Positions 1 to 9,605 of a stretch of DNA of 64,000 bases are shown here, piece after piece; position 1 is the first letter of the stretch, and each line of letters starts with the position of its first letter. Location: NCBI RefSeq assembly GCF_000283155.1, contig NW_004454177.1:25001554-25065553 (forward strand), in the 5' to 3' direction. Made by a program: the position numbers and the translations under genes. Origin of the DNA: Ceratotherium simum simum (lineage: Eukaryota > Chordata > Mammalia > Perissodactyla > Rhinocerotidae). Below the pieces are notes generated by a model, which ran no database searches, was not told the origin of the DNA, and worked only from the letters and a program-made list of their open reading frames with translations.

Positions 1-499
1 TCATGTTCCAGGATTTAATGTAAATTTCATCAGGGCTTCAGAAATAGTTCACACTAGCAAAACAGAAAAAATTAATGTATAAACTCAAATACCAGTTTAG
101 ACCTTTACAATGAGAATGGTAACATCTAGCAGACAAGAACACCCAAATGCACTGATGGATTCATCCTTTCCTACAAATGTGGAATCAGAGCCATAGTATT
201 TGGTAGGAACATTGCCATGGCTGATGTCAGAGCTAAGAGCATGCCCTATCCATCTCCACTACAGGTTTATGTTTGCAGAATGGTGGATATTGCTGTCTCT
301 GGATAATGCTGAGACACTAACAGATTCCTATTCTTTGAGATTGCCCTTTTTTGTTGTCATGCTGACCATCATTCACATACTGTTTCTTCAAAGTAGATAA
401 AATCAAGTGATGATGCTATAGCTTTATAAATGCAAAAAATAACTAGACTCGCCTGCTTATACTTCATCTCTGAGATTGAAATGTAGTTCATGCTGAAGT

Positions 500-630
500 A
501 GACTCACTAGGGCATAGACTCTGGCAAACTATTGTCTGTCTTGTTCACGTCTGAATTTTTAGCACCTTGCAGAAGGCCTTCCCCACCATAGGTCCTCAAT
601 ATATATTTGTAGAAGAAATGAATGAAAGAG
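500..630 (+). repeat. L2 3'-end fragment
   Basis: The block runs from a degraded 'gtctgtcttgttcacgtctg' segment to 'cctcaatatatatttgtaga' and then 'gaatgaatg'. This is the order of the LINE2 3' UTR: promoter-like G-rich phrase, 'gcacagtgcctgg', 'gctcaataaat', 'tgaatga'. It is highly decayed. Positions are approximate. Confidence 0.55.
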
Positions 631-834
631 TAAGTTACTATTACAAATGCCTGACCTCATTCTGTATATTCATTCTTTCCTAATTTCATGCTCAGTGGCT
701 AACTTTTTGGAGATCCTTTTCTGTTAGTGATAGGGGTGAGGGCAAAATATGTATAATATGTATATGTGCATGCTATAATTATGTATTCTGTTCCTTTGCC
801 AGACGTGTGATCCTTGCCTACCAGGAAGCTTTAA

Positions 835-1420
835 TCTTAAAGTGTACAGTTCTTTGGTTTTTAGTATATTTAAAAAATTGTGCAACTATCCCCACTAATT
901 CCACAACATTCTTATTACCCTATAGAGAAATTCCATGCCTGTTAGAAGTCACTCCCCTTTGCTCCCTTTCTCTGGATTCTTGCAATCACTAATCTACTTT
1001 CTGTCTCTATGAATTTACCTATTCTGGGCATTTCATATAAATGGAATCATAAATATGTGGTCTATCCTGGAGAATGTTCCATGTGCACTTGGGAAATGGG
1101 AAGAATATGTATTCTACTGTTGTTGCATGGAGTGTTATATATATATATATATATATCAGTTAGGTTTAGTTGGTTTATAGTGTTGTTCAGGTCCTCTGTT
1201 CTCTTGTTGATCTTCTGTCTTGTTATTCTATCCATTATTGAAAGTGGGGTATTGAACTCTCAAACTATTGTTATCGAGTTGTCTATTTCCCCCTTCTGTC
1301 AGTTTTTTGTTCATGTATTTTGAGGCTCTTTTTAGATGCATATATGTTTATAGTTGTTATATCTTCTGGACAGATTAAGTCTTTTATCATTCTTTGCTTT
1401 TATTTATGCTGCTCTCTTTC
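835..1420 (-). repeat. Old L1 (L1M-type) fragment, antisense
   Basis: The part at about 835-1050 resembles the antisense 3' UTR region of old mammalian L1 elements, with the phrases 'ctactttctgtctctatgaa' and 'tttcatataaatggaatcat'. From about 1058 the text switches to antisense ORF2-like sequence ('attgaaagtggggtattgaa', 'gtgcacttgggaaatgggaa'). The order suits one minus-strand L1 with an internal deletion. It is broken and non-coding. Subfamily not determined. Confidence 0.75.
1136..1158. repeat. (TA)n microsatellite
   Basis: About eleven TA units lie inside the antisense L1 fragment. They probably expanded from an AT-rich stretch of the element. Confidence 0.9.
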
Positions 1421-1659
1421 CCAGGAGTGTCAGGTATATCTTTTCATCTCTACTAAAATTTACCCATTTCTCCAAGATACATCTTCAATTCTATCTGTTC
1501 TGAACTAGTTCTCAGTCTTTGTGCTAGTTCTGCTCACTCCTACATTTGTTTATCTATATCTCTGTTACGGAATTTATGTTTTTGTCTTTCTACTCCTGAT
1601 TAAAGAGACTATATCATCTTTGTATCCATTCAATATTTCGTATGGGAGGCATTTAATAA

Positions 1660-2275
1660 ATGTTTCTAACATCAAAAAAGATTAGGCTTGTTTTCAGTGA
1701 TCCTAGATGACTGGTGTAAGACAATGGGCAGAAGTTACAAGGAAGTATATTTTAGGTCCATGTTTTCTTAAAAAGGAAATTTTTAATAATTAAAAGACCT
1801 CAAACCAGAAGAAACAGTTTGGGGAGGTAGAATGTTTCCCTTCAGATATTTAAGGCAAAGACTGAGGGACCATTTGTAGGGAATAGAGAACATTTTTATT
1901 TAGAGTTAAAGAACCTTAAGTTTTTTTTCACTTGTAGAGAAATCTCAAGCCTTGAATGTAGGTTTGTTCTAACTACAGCAAATTATTCTTGAATGCAACT
2001 AAAATCCAAGTTATAGGTCTTACTTTATCTTTCATGTCCCTGGATTGAATCCTTTCTCCAAGATTAAAACAGCAAGCCATGGTACATATCGTGGCTTGGC
2101 AAACTTAGAGCATTTTGGAATCTTCTTACTGTTTCCCCTCTAACTTCTTGCCAACCAGAAGATTGTGATGAGGCACAAGGTAGAGAAAGCTGTTGAGGGA
2201 GAAAGGAGAAAAAAAAGTGTCACATATCCCTCTTGGGTTTCTGAACTATGTTATGATTTCATTAGAAAAATGACA
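1660..2275. other. Unique intronic sequence
   Basis: No gene, RNA or repeat was recognised. It is AT-rich with stop codons in all frames. Confidence 0.5.
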
Positions 2276-2280
2276 TTCTT

Positions 2281-2411
2281 TTGGACGTCCACTTGAAAGA
2301 AGGTTGTGTGGCTCAGTGGTGTAGATGGCTCCTCTGGTTTAGCCTTCTGCACCAGAACCCCTGCATAGGAGAATTGGCCGCCAGTCTCCTCCTATTTGGA
2401 GTCCAAAGGTC
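2281..2411 (+). repeat. Possible ancient tRNA-derived SINE fragment
   Basis: The phrase 'gtggctcagtggtgtagatg' resembles a pol III A box (TGGCTCAGTGG fits TRGYNNARNGG), and the segment ends in a simple CA tract, as SINE tails may do. No clear B box was found, so this is speculative. Confidence 0.25.
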
Positions 2412-2475
2412 AAACACACACATGCGTGTGCACACGTGCATACATACACATGCGCATGCACACACACACACACAT
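2412..2475. repeat. Imperfect (CA)n microsatellite
   Basis: An alternating CA/TG run with interruptions such as 'catgcgtgtgcacacgtgca' and a terminal (CA)8. Alternating purine-pyrimidine sequence of this kind can adopt Z-DNA in principle. Confidence 0.9.
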
Positions 2476-2749
2476 GCAGTAAATGCAGGGAAAATAATCT
2501 TCAAATCAGGTGATAAAGCTGAAATTTTCCACAGGCTTATATCTTCCATAGCGTAAGACATTTTATCTGCCCATTATTTTGCTCAGTTATGCTCTTAGAA
2601 TCATTATAAACTATCTAGGATAATATGAGCTTGAGATAATCATTTTGTACTCCTCAGCTGCAAGAAGGTAAATTTTCCATTACACCTAGTAGTTCTTAGC
2701 CTTCACTGAACGCTAGAACCATCTGGAGAGTTTTAAAAATTGCTGATAG

Positions 2750-3047
2750 GGGGCCGGCCCCGTGGCTTAGCGGTTAAGTGCGCACGCTCCGCTACTGGCA
2801 GCCCAGGTTCGGATCCCAGGTGCGCACCGACACACCGCTTCTCCGGCCATGCTGAGGCCACATCCCACATACAGCAACTAGAAGGATGTGCAACTATGAC
2901 ATACAACTATCTACTGGGGCTTTGGGGAAAAAAAGGAGGAGAATTGGCAATAGATGTTAGCTCAGAGCCGGTCTTCCTCAGAAAAAAGAGGAGGATTAGC
3001 ATGGATGTTAGCTCAGGGCTGATCTTCCTCACAAAAAAAAAAAAAAT
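2750..3047 (+). mobile_element. ERE-family SINE (long form)
   Basis: A tRNA-Ser-like head starts 'gggccggccccgtggcttag'. It has an A box (TGGCTTAGCGG) and a B box (GGTTCGGATCC). It continues with the 'cagcaactagaaggatgtg' body and two 'gatgttagctcag' units, then a poly(A) tail. This is the equine repetitive element family of perissodactyls. It is flanked by the direct repeat 'ttgctgatag' (2740-2749) and 'ttgcagatag' (3048-3057), a target-site duplication with one substitution. Confidence 0.93.
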
Positions 3048-3057
3048 TTGCAGATAG

Positions 3058-3258
3058 GGGTTGGCCCGGTGGCATAGTGGTTAAGTTCACGTACTCTGCT
3101 TCGGTGGCCCAGGGTTCGTGGGTTCGAATCCGGTCATGGCCCTACACACTGCTCATCAAGCCATGCTGTGGCGGTGTCCCACATGCAAAATAGAGGAAGA
3201 CTGGCACAGATGTTAGCTCAGGGACAATCTTTCTCACCAAAAAAAAAAAAAAAAAAAA
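3058..3258 (+). mobile_element. ERE-family SINE (second subtype)
   Basis: A second tRNA-derived SINE follows immediately. The A box is in 'ggtggcatagtggttaag', the B box in 'gggttcgaatcc', and the body contains 'aagccatgctgtggcggtgt' and 'gatgttagctcaggga', ending in a 20-A tail. It is followed by the third copy of the target repeat, 'ttgctgatag', at 3259-3268. Its body differs from the neighbour at 2750, so it belongs to another ERE subfamily. Confidence 0.92.
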
Positions 3259-3393
3259 TTGCTGATAGCTGGGTCCCAACCCCAGCAATCTTGGTTTAGT
3301 TCGTCTGGATTGCGATACAAGTGTTAGGATTTTCAAAAGTTCCCCCCAGATGATTTTAATTTACAACCAAGTGTGCAAACTAATGATGTAGAG

Positions 3394-4243
3394 CAGTGGT
3401 TCTCAAAGTATGGACTGGCAGTATCAGTATCACCTGGAAACTTGTTAGAAAAGCAAATTCTCAGGTCCCACCCCAGACCTACCAACTCAGAAACTCTGGG
3501 GCTGGGGCCCAGCATTCTGTTTTAAAAAGCCCTACAGGTGATTTTGATGTACAGTAGTCCCCTTTATCCGCAGTTTTGCTTTTCACAGTTTCAGTTACCC
3601 TCAGTCAACCATTGTCTGGAAACATTAAATGGAAAATTCCAGAAATATACAATTCATAAGTTTTAACTTGCACGCCATTCCAAGTGGCTTGATGAAGTCT
3701 CACGCCATCCTACCGAGGACGTGAATCATCCCTTTTTCCAGCGGATCCACACTGTATAGGCTACCCACCTGTTAGTCACTTAGTAGCCTTCTTGGTTATC
3801 AGATTGACTGTCACAGTATCGCAGTGCGTGTGTTCAGGTAGCCCTTATTTTACTTAATAATGTCCCCAAGATCAAGAGTAGTGATGCTGGCAATTCGGAT
3901 ATGCCAAAGAGAAGCCGTAAAGTGCTTCCTTTAAGTGGAAAGGTGAGAATTCTCGACTTAATAAGGAAAGAAAAAACAATCATATGCTGAGGTTGCTAGG
4001 ATCTGTGGTAATTTTTATTACAGTGTATTGTTATAATTGTTCTATTTTTCATTAGTTATTGTTGTTAATCTCTTACTGTGCCTAATTTGTAAATTAAACT
4101 TTATCATAGGTATGTATGTATACGAAAAACACATACATAGGGTTTGGTACTATCCTCGGTTTCAGGCATCCACTGGGGGTCTTGGAAAATATCCCCCACA
4201 GATAAGGGGGGGATTACTGTACTCTAAAGTTTGAGAACCACTG
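3394..4243. mobile_element. MER5A (hAT-Charlie MITE) interrupted by a Tigger
   Basis: The left arm, 3394-3549, begins 'cagtggttctcaaagtatgg'. The right arm, 4222-4243, ends 'ttgagaaccactg', the inverted terminus. The 8-bp flanks 'atgtagag' (3386-3393) and 'gtctagag' (4244-4251) match at 6 of 8 positions, as expected for an old hAT target-site duplication. The Tigger at 3552 splits it. No transposase is encoded. Confidence 0.85.
3552..4219. mobile_element. Internally deleted Tigger (TcMar) element
   Basis: The 668-bp element starts 'cagtagtcccctttatccgc' and ends 'gataaggggggga' + 'ttactg'. These are inverted termini, and a TA dinucleotide sits on each side (3550-3551 and 4220-4221), the hallmark of Tc1/mariner-Tigger insertion. 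The interior keeps the start of the transposase region ('gatgctggcaattcggatat', 'aagagaagccgtaaagtgct') and then jumps to the 3' non-coding end, so it is a deletion derivative with no working transposase. It is probably a Tigger7-type; the exact subfamily is uncertain. Confidence 0.88.
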
Positions 4244-4254
4244 GTCTAGAGTGA

Positions 4255-5060
4255 AGAGACCTCTCTTTACTCATTTTCAGAATGTTCTTTTGAAAAAGGT
4301 AAGTGAGAATTTAATCAATTCATTGTGTCTGTGATGGGGGAGTTCATTTTACATATAGAGTAATATAAATCTCTAATTTTAACCTAATGGCTGCCCTATA
4401 CTCTTTTTTTCCAAGCATGATGATTGATAAATCTTAAATTAAATACTGTCTAGTGTATTTGTACCATGTAGATGGTTAATCTGGATAATGTATAGCACAT
4501 CACCTCATCAAAAAAAAAGCCCAACAATGGATTCTCCTAAAAAATAGACTATAATGTAAAATGTCAGCCTGTGCCATACTAGAAAGAGGCTCCTTGTTTT
4601 GAATAAATAACAATTTGGGACTTCATATCTACTCTATATATGTTTTTCATCAATGTCACATGTCAGTAGAATTCTGGTTTGCCTTGAGCTGACTGATGTA
4701 TTTTTGATTTGTACTCATTCATTGTTCAAGAGTAAAGATCCATCAAATGCTAATTTGACCTGGAATGAAAATATTTCATTAACTCCACGTTTGACTTATT
4801 TACTTGTTTATTATTTGTCTTCTGGTTAGATGCTGTGTGGAAATTGTAAATTGAGAGTACAATCCTACAAAAGGTGTTGGTGAGGTCTGGAAGCACCAGG
4901 CCCTGTGGGCCTGACGAATGGGAGGCTGTATAACATCTTAGTGTCAGCAAACTCTAACACCTATGTGAGTGGGACAGATCATATGTGTGTCAAGCAAGAA
5001 GATGGTGTGGCAGCACTTTAGAGTTGGTGTGTATGATGATTCCAATAAGCAAATTATGAA
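4255..5060. other. Unique intronic sequence
   Basis: No gene or RNA feature was recognised. Short ORFs on either strand have no recognisable domain. Confidence 0.5.
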
Positions 5061-5067
5061 ACAGAGT

Positions 5068-5238
5068 AGGCCTTGCTACCCAAGATGTGGTCTGTGGACC
5101 AGCAGCACTGCTATCACCTGGGAGCTCTTTAGAAACACAGAATCTCAGGCCCCACCCCACACGTGCTGAATAAGACTCTGCAGGTTAATAAGATCTCCAG
5201 GTGACTTGTATGCGCATTAAGGTTTGAGAAGCACTGAG
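5068..5238. mobile_element. MER5A-like hAT relic
   Basis: It contains 'gatgtggtctgtggaccagc', 'ctatcacctgggagctcttt', 'cttaggccccaccc'-type sequence and ends 'aaggtttgagaagcactga'. This is the order of MER5A, with decayed termini. Confidence 0.75.
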
Positions 5239-5244
5239 CTAAAG

Positions 5245-6135
5245 ATTATTTCATGTAACAATGTCTATTTTCTTCTTTCTGGTCTATTGGAGTGGAATGT
5301 GCTACTTATAAAGCAAGCAGCCTGTGCGCTCCTTTCTGACGCTTTCAATGGAAACAATAGGGTCACTAGGATGGGAAGTCAGCAGGAATAGCTGACCAAG
5401 AAAGGAAGTTTAGGTTGAACAAAGGTTTGGTTCATTTTTATAGCCCCTAGAGGAAGAACAATACTGTACAGAAGCTGTTAATGATGGGCTGGATTCGAAG
5501 GCAGTAATCTGTGCCAAGATCCAAATGTGTTTTTACTCTAAACTTCTTTCCAGATGTCCAGTTACATTGTAGAATTTCCAGCTGGTAAGAACCTCACAGA
5601 AATGGCCGGTCACTAAAATATGTTTAAATATAAAATATATCCATATTAACTTTATTTTCAATTTCTTCTGCTCTTTTAATAATTTCATTAACTTCCATTA
5701 GGCAGCAAATTATATGGTGCTGATTGAAAATGTCTAGTTGACCTTGATGGAGAGATTTTAGTGGAGATTGTGCTCTGTTTAACAGCTCACACAGGTAACT
5801 ATGGCAACTCTCCATTTCAGTTATGAACATGTCATACAAATCCTAAGTGAAAACAGCTTCAACCTATCAGTCCTCTTTAATAAGTAATCCAATAATAGTG
5901 GACCATTCAATCCAGAGAAAAGGCTTTCTCTTAACTGAGCAATAATTGAAATGGCACCAAGCAGGGAGAGCAATAGTCTTAACATATTGGCCAACGTGTT
6001 AGCATGATTTCCCTGTGTGCTGTTCCACCAATCACCTGTCCACTATAACCAGATGAAGAGAAACCACATATCACTGCTCAGGTAATTTTGCCCACCCGTA
6101 CTCTGTTCTCGTCAGGCTGAACTTTACAAAAGGTT
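5245..6135. other. Unique intronic sequence
   Basis: Nothing recognisable. It includes a 71-codon minus-strand ORF (5624-5839) with no known motif, judged a chance ORF. Confidence 0.5.
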
Positions 6136-6144
6136 TCAAGAAAC

Positions 6145-6215
6145 AGTGGGTGTGATTTCCCTAATTTGCAGATGGAAACACTGAGTCAGCAAGAGATTAG
6201 GGGACTGCGTGTGCT
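6145..6215 (-). repeat. MIR fragment
   Basis: A short antisense MIR core, with 'atttgcagatggaaacactg' followed by 'gagattagggga'. Only the core is left. Confidence 0.45.
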
Positions 6216-6229
6216 ATGGCAGCCTGCAG

Positions 6230-6840
6230 GAAGCATGCCTGAAGTAACTGCCCTGGCCATGCTGCTCAAGCCTTTTTCTTTTATCCACCATTTGCTTCCC
6301 CATGCCCTCACCCCCAGGCAACTGTTGTCAAGCTTAGTTGCCTGCTCAGAAACACTTTGTGGCTCCCCACTTCCTGTAGTACAGTGTCCACATGGCCTTC
6401 AAGGTATGGTCTGCCCTCTGCCTACTTCATCCCATGGTGTAGGGACCACACACCCCATAATCCAGTTTCATTGACCCTCAGATATGCCCAGCACTTTTAT
6501 TCCCTTGTGATTTCACTTGTGCCCATCCTTTACCCTGCGCTGCTCTTAATCTCTTAGTCTCCCATATTAGAATCCTTCACGCTCAGCTCAAAGGATCTCT
6601 CTCCTGGGAAGTTCTTCCTAATCACCCTAATGAGAACCAGGTGCTTCCCTTGTACTCCAGGAACATTTGGTTCATGCCTCTATTGTAGCGTTGACTATGA
6701 GCTGACTCATACTACAATGAGATTGTAGCCCCATCGGGGTAGGGACCATGTCTGTGTTGTGTTGTTCACAGCTACGTCCTCAGGGCCGAGCACGGTCCCC
6801 AGCACATGAGAAGTGCTCAATCAATATTTGTTTGAATATG
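6230..6840 (+). repeat. L2 (LINE2) 3' portion
   Basis: The fragment runs from the 3' end of L2 ORF2 ('cactttgtggctccccactt', 'atggccttcaaggtatggtc') into the 3' UTR ('gtagggaccatgtctgtgtt') and ends 'gctcaatcaatatttgtttg'. It is non-coding and 5'-truncated. Confidence 0.8.
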
Positions 6841-6859
6841 TAAATTAGGTTTATATTGT

Positions 6860-7195
6860 ATTCCAGCCAATCTGAAATGATTGTTTTCCTCTCCACTTTC
6901 AAAGTGCTTCCCAGTCTCTAAGGTCCAGCTCAAACACAATATACTGTCAGATGCCTTCTCTAATTTTCAAAGTCTAAAATAACATCTCCTCTCCAAACCC
7001 TGATACAGTACTTGCTTTCCCTACTACTCCTTTAGCTGCTGTCATTTTACCTTTCAGTTTCCATACAGCTTATCTTTTCAACTAGACTCTAAGTTCCTGG
7101 CGACTAGGGATGATGTCCTACATCCCTCAGACCTACCAGCATAACACCTTGCACATCACGGATGCTTACTATATAGTTATTGCTCATGAGTCAGC
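6860..7195 (+). repeat. L2 3'-end fragment (second copy)
   Basis: A separate L2 3' end follows ('aaggtccagctcaaacacaa', 'agactctaagttcctggcga', 'caccttgcacatcacggatg'). Tandem L2 ends like this come from independent insertions or from internal deletion of one longer copy. Confidence 0.6.
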
Positions 7196-7199
7196 ATAT

Positions 7200-8510
7200 T
7201 AGCAAAAGCATCACCATCAGAAAGAAAGGCTTTTTCCTGGTGTCCCATGAAAGGCTATACCTGAAGTCTGAGTTCCTACTGTGCATGTGAAGTAGAAGTC
7301 TCTGCAGGCCGAGGACCACTGTGGGCCTCTTCCCCTCTCTAACCCTGCCCACCGATGCAGTTACAGCTAGAACCTATGCCCTTTGCTTCCCAGCAGGTGA
7401 GCATCCTTTAAAGAATGCTTTGATCCCTTATTTTCTTCTTCAGCCTCACAGCCAGACTCACATTATTGCCTGGCCTAACATAGTACAAGAAAAGCCATTC
7501 TGGAGTATGACAAGGAAAGGAAGAGGAGATGATTAAGGGCCTCATTTTATGCTTCTCTCACTGAAGGACCTTTACTCACTGCCTTTCACTTCACTATTAG
7601 TAACATGTCAAGGGCTGTAGGGGGTCATAAATATCACAAACTGTTCATGACACAGAGAACAGGCAGATAGTCCTGATTCATTTAGGCTTTCATAATGTGT
7701 GTGCCAGTCCAGCACACACACTGTGGATCCTGCCTCTCGCCTCCCCATCTGCAGCCTGGACCGGGAGAGACTGGGTACCAGATGTGAGGGTGCGCTTTTG
7801 TAAGATGGGCATTGTTCCAGTGAGGTCAGAACCTGCCTGCACCTATCATGTTTGAGGTATCTCCTCATAGGTTTCCTGCACCTTGTCCTAACACCTCCCC
7901 GGAGGCTGAGACTTGGAGATGGAGGAAGAATGTCTGCACCATCTCTGTGCAGTGTGGCTCAGGGACCTCCCAGCCTAAAGGTCACCCCGTAGAAGGCAAA
8001 GTGCTTCTGCCTGAAGAACCGTAAACAGTCTCTGTTCAGTGTCTGTCTCTCTCCTCTCTGTTTATTTGCTCCCCTGCCTCCAACCCTAGGAATCTGTATA
8101 AATCATGAACTTTTCAGGTCATTCAAGGGCAACTCATTAACCCCTTTAGGAAAAGCCAGCAATGTCATTTCTTCCTAAGTGGTGGCTTAATGGCCACAAG
8201 CAGATAATGCTTTATCAAGAGGCAATAAGCAAATAATAAAATGGAGCTCCTGTGATATATAATAAAGGGCCCAAATTAGAAGATAAGTTCCAATTAGTGT
8301 GGCCATCACCCATTCTTACCAATGGATGACATCGGAGGAAGCAAAAGAAGCCCTAGATTGAGAAGATCTTGAGAAAGCTACATTTGAGCTTAATACATAA
8401 GCGGCTTCTTTTAGCAAACCATAGAAGTTGAGCGTTTTGATTTCTGGTTCCACATTTACTCTAAGCATCTCTGTGATCTGTGACCCTCTTCCCTCTCCCT
8501 CTCATGCCCT
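7200..8510. other. Unique intronic sequence
   Basis: No gene or well-defined repeat was recognised. Slightly GC-richer stretches around 7700-7900 contain no convincing coding frame. Confidence 0.5.
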
Positions 8511-8539
8511 TTCACTAAGTGTATGCACACATCCACACA

Positions 8540-8580
8540 TGCAGTGTCTGTCTGTCTCTCTCTCTCACACATACACACGT
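8540..8580. repeat. (TC)n/(CA)n simple repeat
   Basis: A run of 'tgtctgtctgtctctctctc' followed by 'tcacacatacacacg'. Confidence 0.8.
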
Positions 8581-8639
8581 GTTTGACTTTAAACAGACAA
8601 AATCATGGTGATGATGATGAGGAATTGATATCTATAGAA

Positions 8640-8830
8640 TTTTATCCTTTTAAATGTATTTTCCCATAGATTATCTCACTAAATATTTAAAACAACCATT
8701 CTAATTAGGTAAGGAGGTATTATGATGGACATTTTATGGATGAGGAACCTGGGGTTGATTTGCTAAAAGATAATAATAAAGCCAGGATTGAGACTCTCTT
8801 TCCATTCTCCTTCTCAGGTGGTTCTCATAC
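8640..8830 (-). repeat. MIR, antisense, degraded
   Basis: It contains 'gattatctcactaaatattt', 'cattttatggatgaggaacc' and 'aataaagccaggattgagac', the antisense MIR order: region around the allele counts, conserved core, tRNA side. Confidence 0.6.
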
Positions 8831-8879
8831 CATACCCCACTGGAGTCAAACCATAGAGCACACAGCGTCCTAATTATTG

Positions 8880-8995
8880 GCTTACACACCACTCTTGCCA
8901 ACCAAGCTGTGAGCGCTCAAGGGCAGGGATAGGTCTTATTCACGCCTGTCTCCCACTTCCTAGCATAGTGCCTAACACAGAGGAATCTGTGTGGA
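8880..8995 (+). repeat. L2 3'-end fragment
   Basis: 'aagctgtgagcgctcaaggg', then 'cagggataggtcttattcac' and 'agcatagtgcctaacacaga'. This is an L2 3' UTR remnant. Confidence 0.6.
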
Positions 8996-9459
8996 AAGGA
9001 GGGAGGGAGGATGAATGCCCTCTGGAACGCTAGCAGAAGCAGAACATGGAGGGAATAGGGAGGGAATCGGTGGCCCAAAGAATTGGGACAGCCATTTCTA
9101 AGTCATGTTGCCTCCTGGGATTACTCCTAATCCCTGCCTGAAAAGCTTGTGTCATTCTCCTTCCCTCCCCCATCTTTGCAAACTGTTCCTCAGCTTAGAT
9201 AGTCCTCTTGCTCATAAAGGCTACAGTGGCTGCTTCTTCCCTTATTTGGCGCCCCAGCCCCTGGTGATTCCAGAGAGAACCCTGAGTGACATTACAAGCT
9301 TTATCTTAGAGCTGGCTCTAAAAATGTCACATATCTGAATTCAATCTTCCCTCTACAAGACAGAAGTCCCCTAGCATATTTGGGGGCACTGCATGAAACC
9401 ACAAAACCAGATGCATGTGGACTATTAAGCATGTCCAGGGCAAAGGGTAAACTGCCAGC

Positions 9460-9605
9460 CTCTTTATTCAACAAGCATTATTGAGTTCTTACTAGGTGTC
9501 AGACACTGCATGAAGTGCTGGGGACACAGTGAACAACTGGACAAGCTCCCTGACCTGGAGTTGCTTGGCCAACTGTGGAGATGGGCAGATGTGTGATTAC
9601 CAGGA
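9460..9605 (-). repeat. L2 3'-end fragment, antisense
   Basis: 'tattcaacaagcattattga', 'actaggtgtcagacactgca' and 'agtgctggggacacagtgaa' form the reverse complement of the L2 3' UTR. Confidence 0.7.

Larger units (their letters stand above)
2690..3393. mobile_element. MER5A-like hAT relic split by two ERE SINEs
   Basis: The left piece (about 2690-2749) ends in 'ttttaaaaattgctgatag'. The right piece starts at 3269 with 'ctgggtcccaaccccagcaa' and runs through 'ccagatgattttaatttaca'. Joined, they read like the palindromic Charlie-derived non-autonomous element MER5A/MER5B. The two SINEs sit between the pieces, so the DNA transposon is older than both. Confidence 0.65.

Noticed and set aside
2740..3057. 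105-codon ORF
   Set aside because: Entirely inside an ERE SINE; the same translation occurs at 60015-60296.
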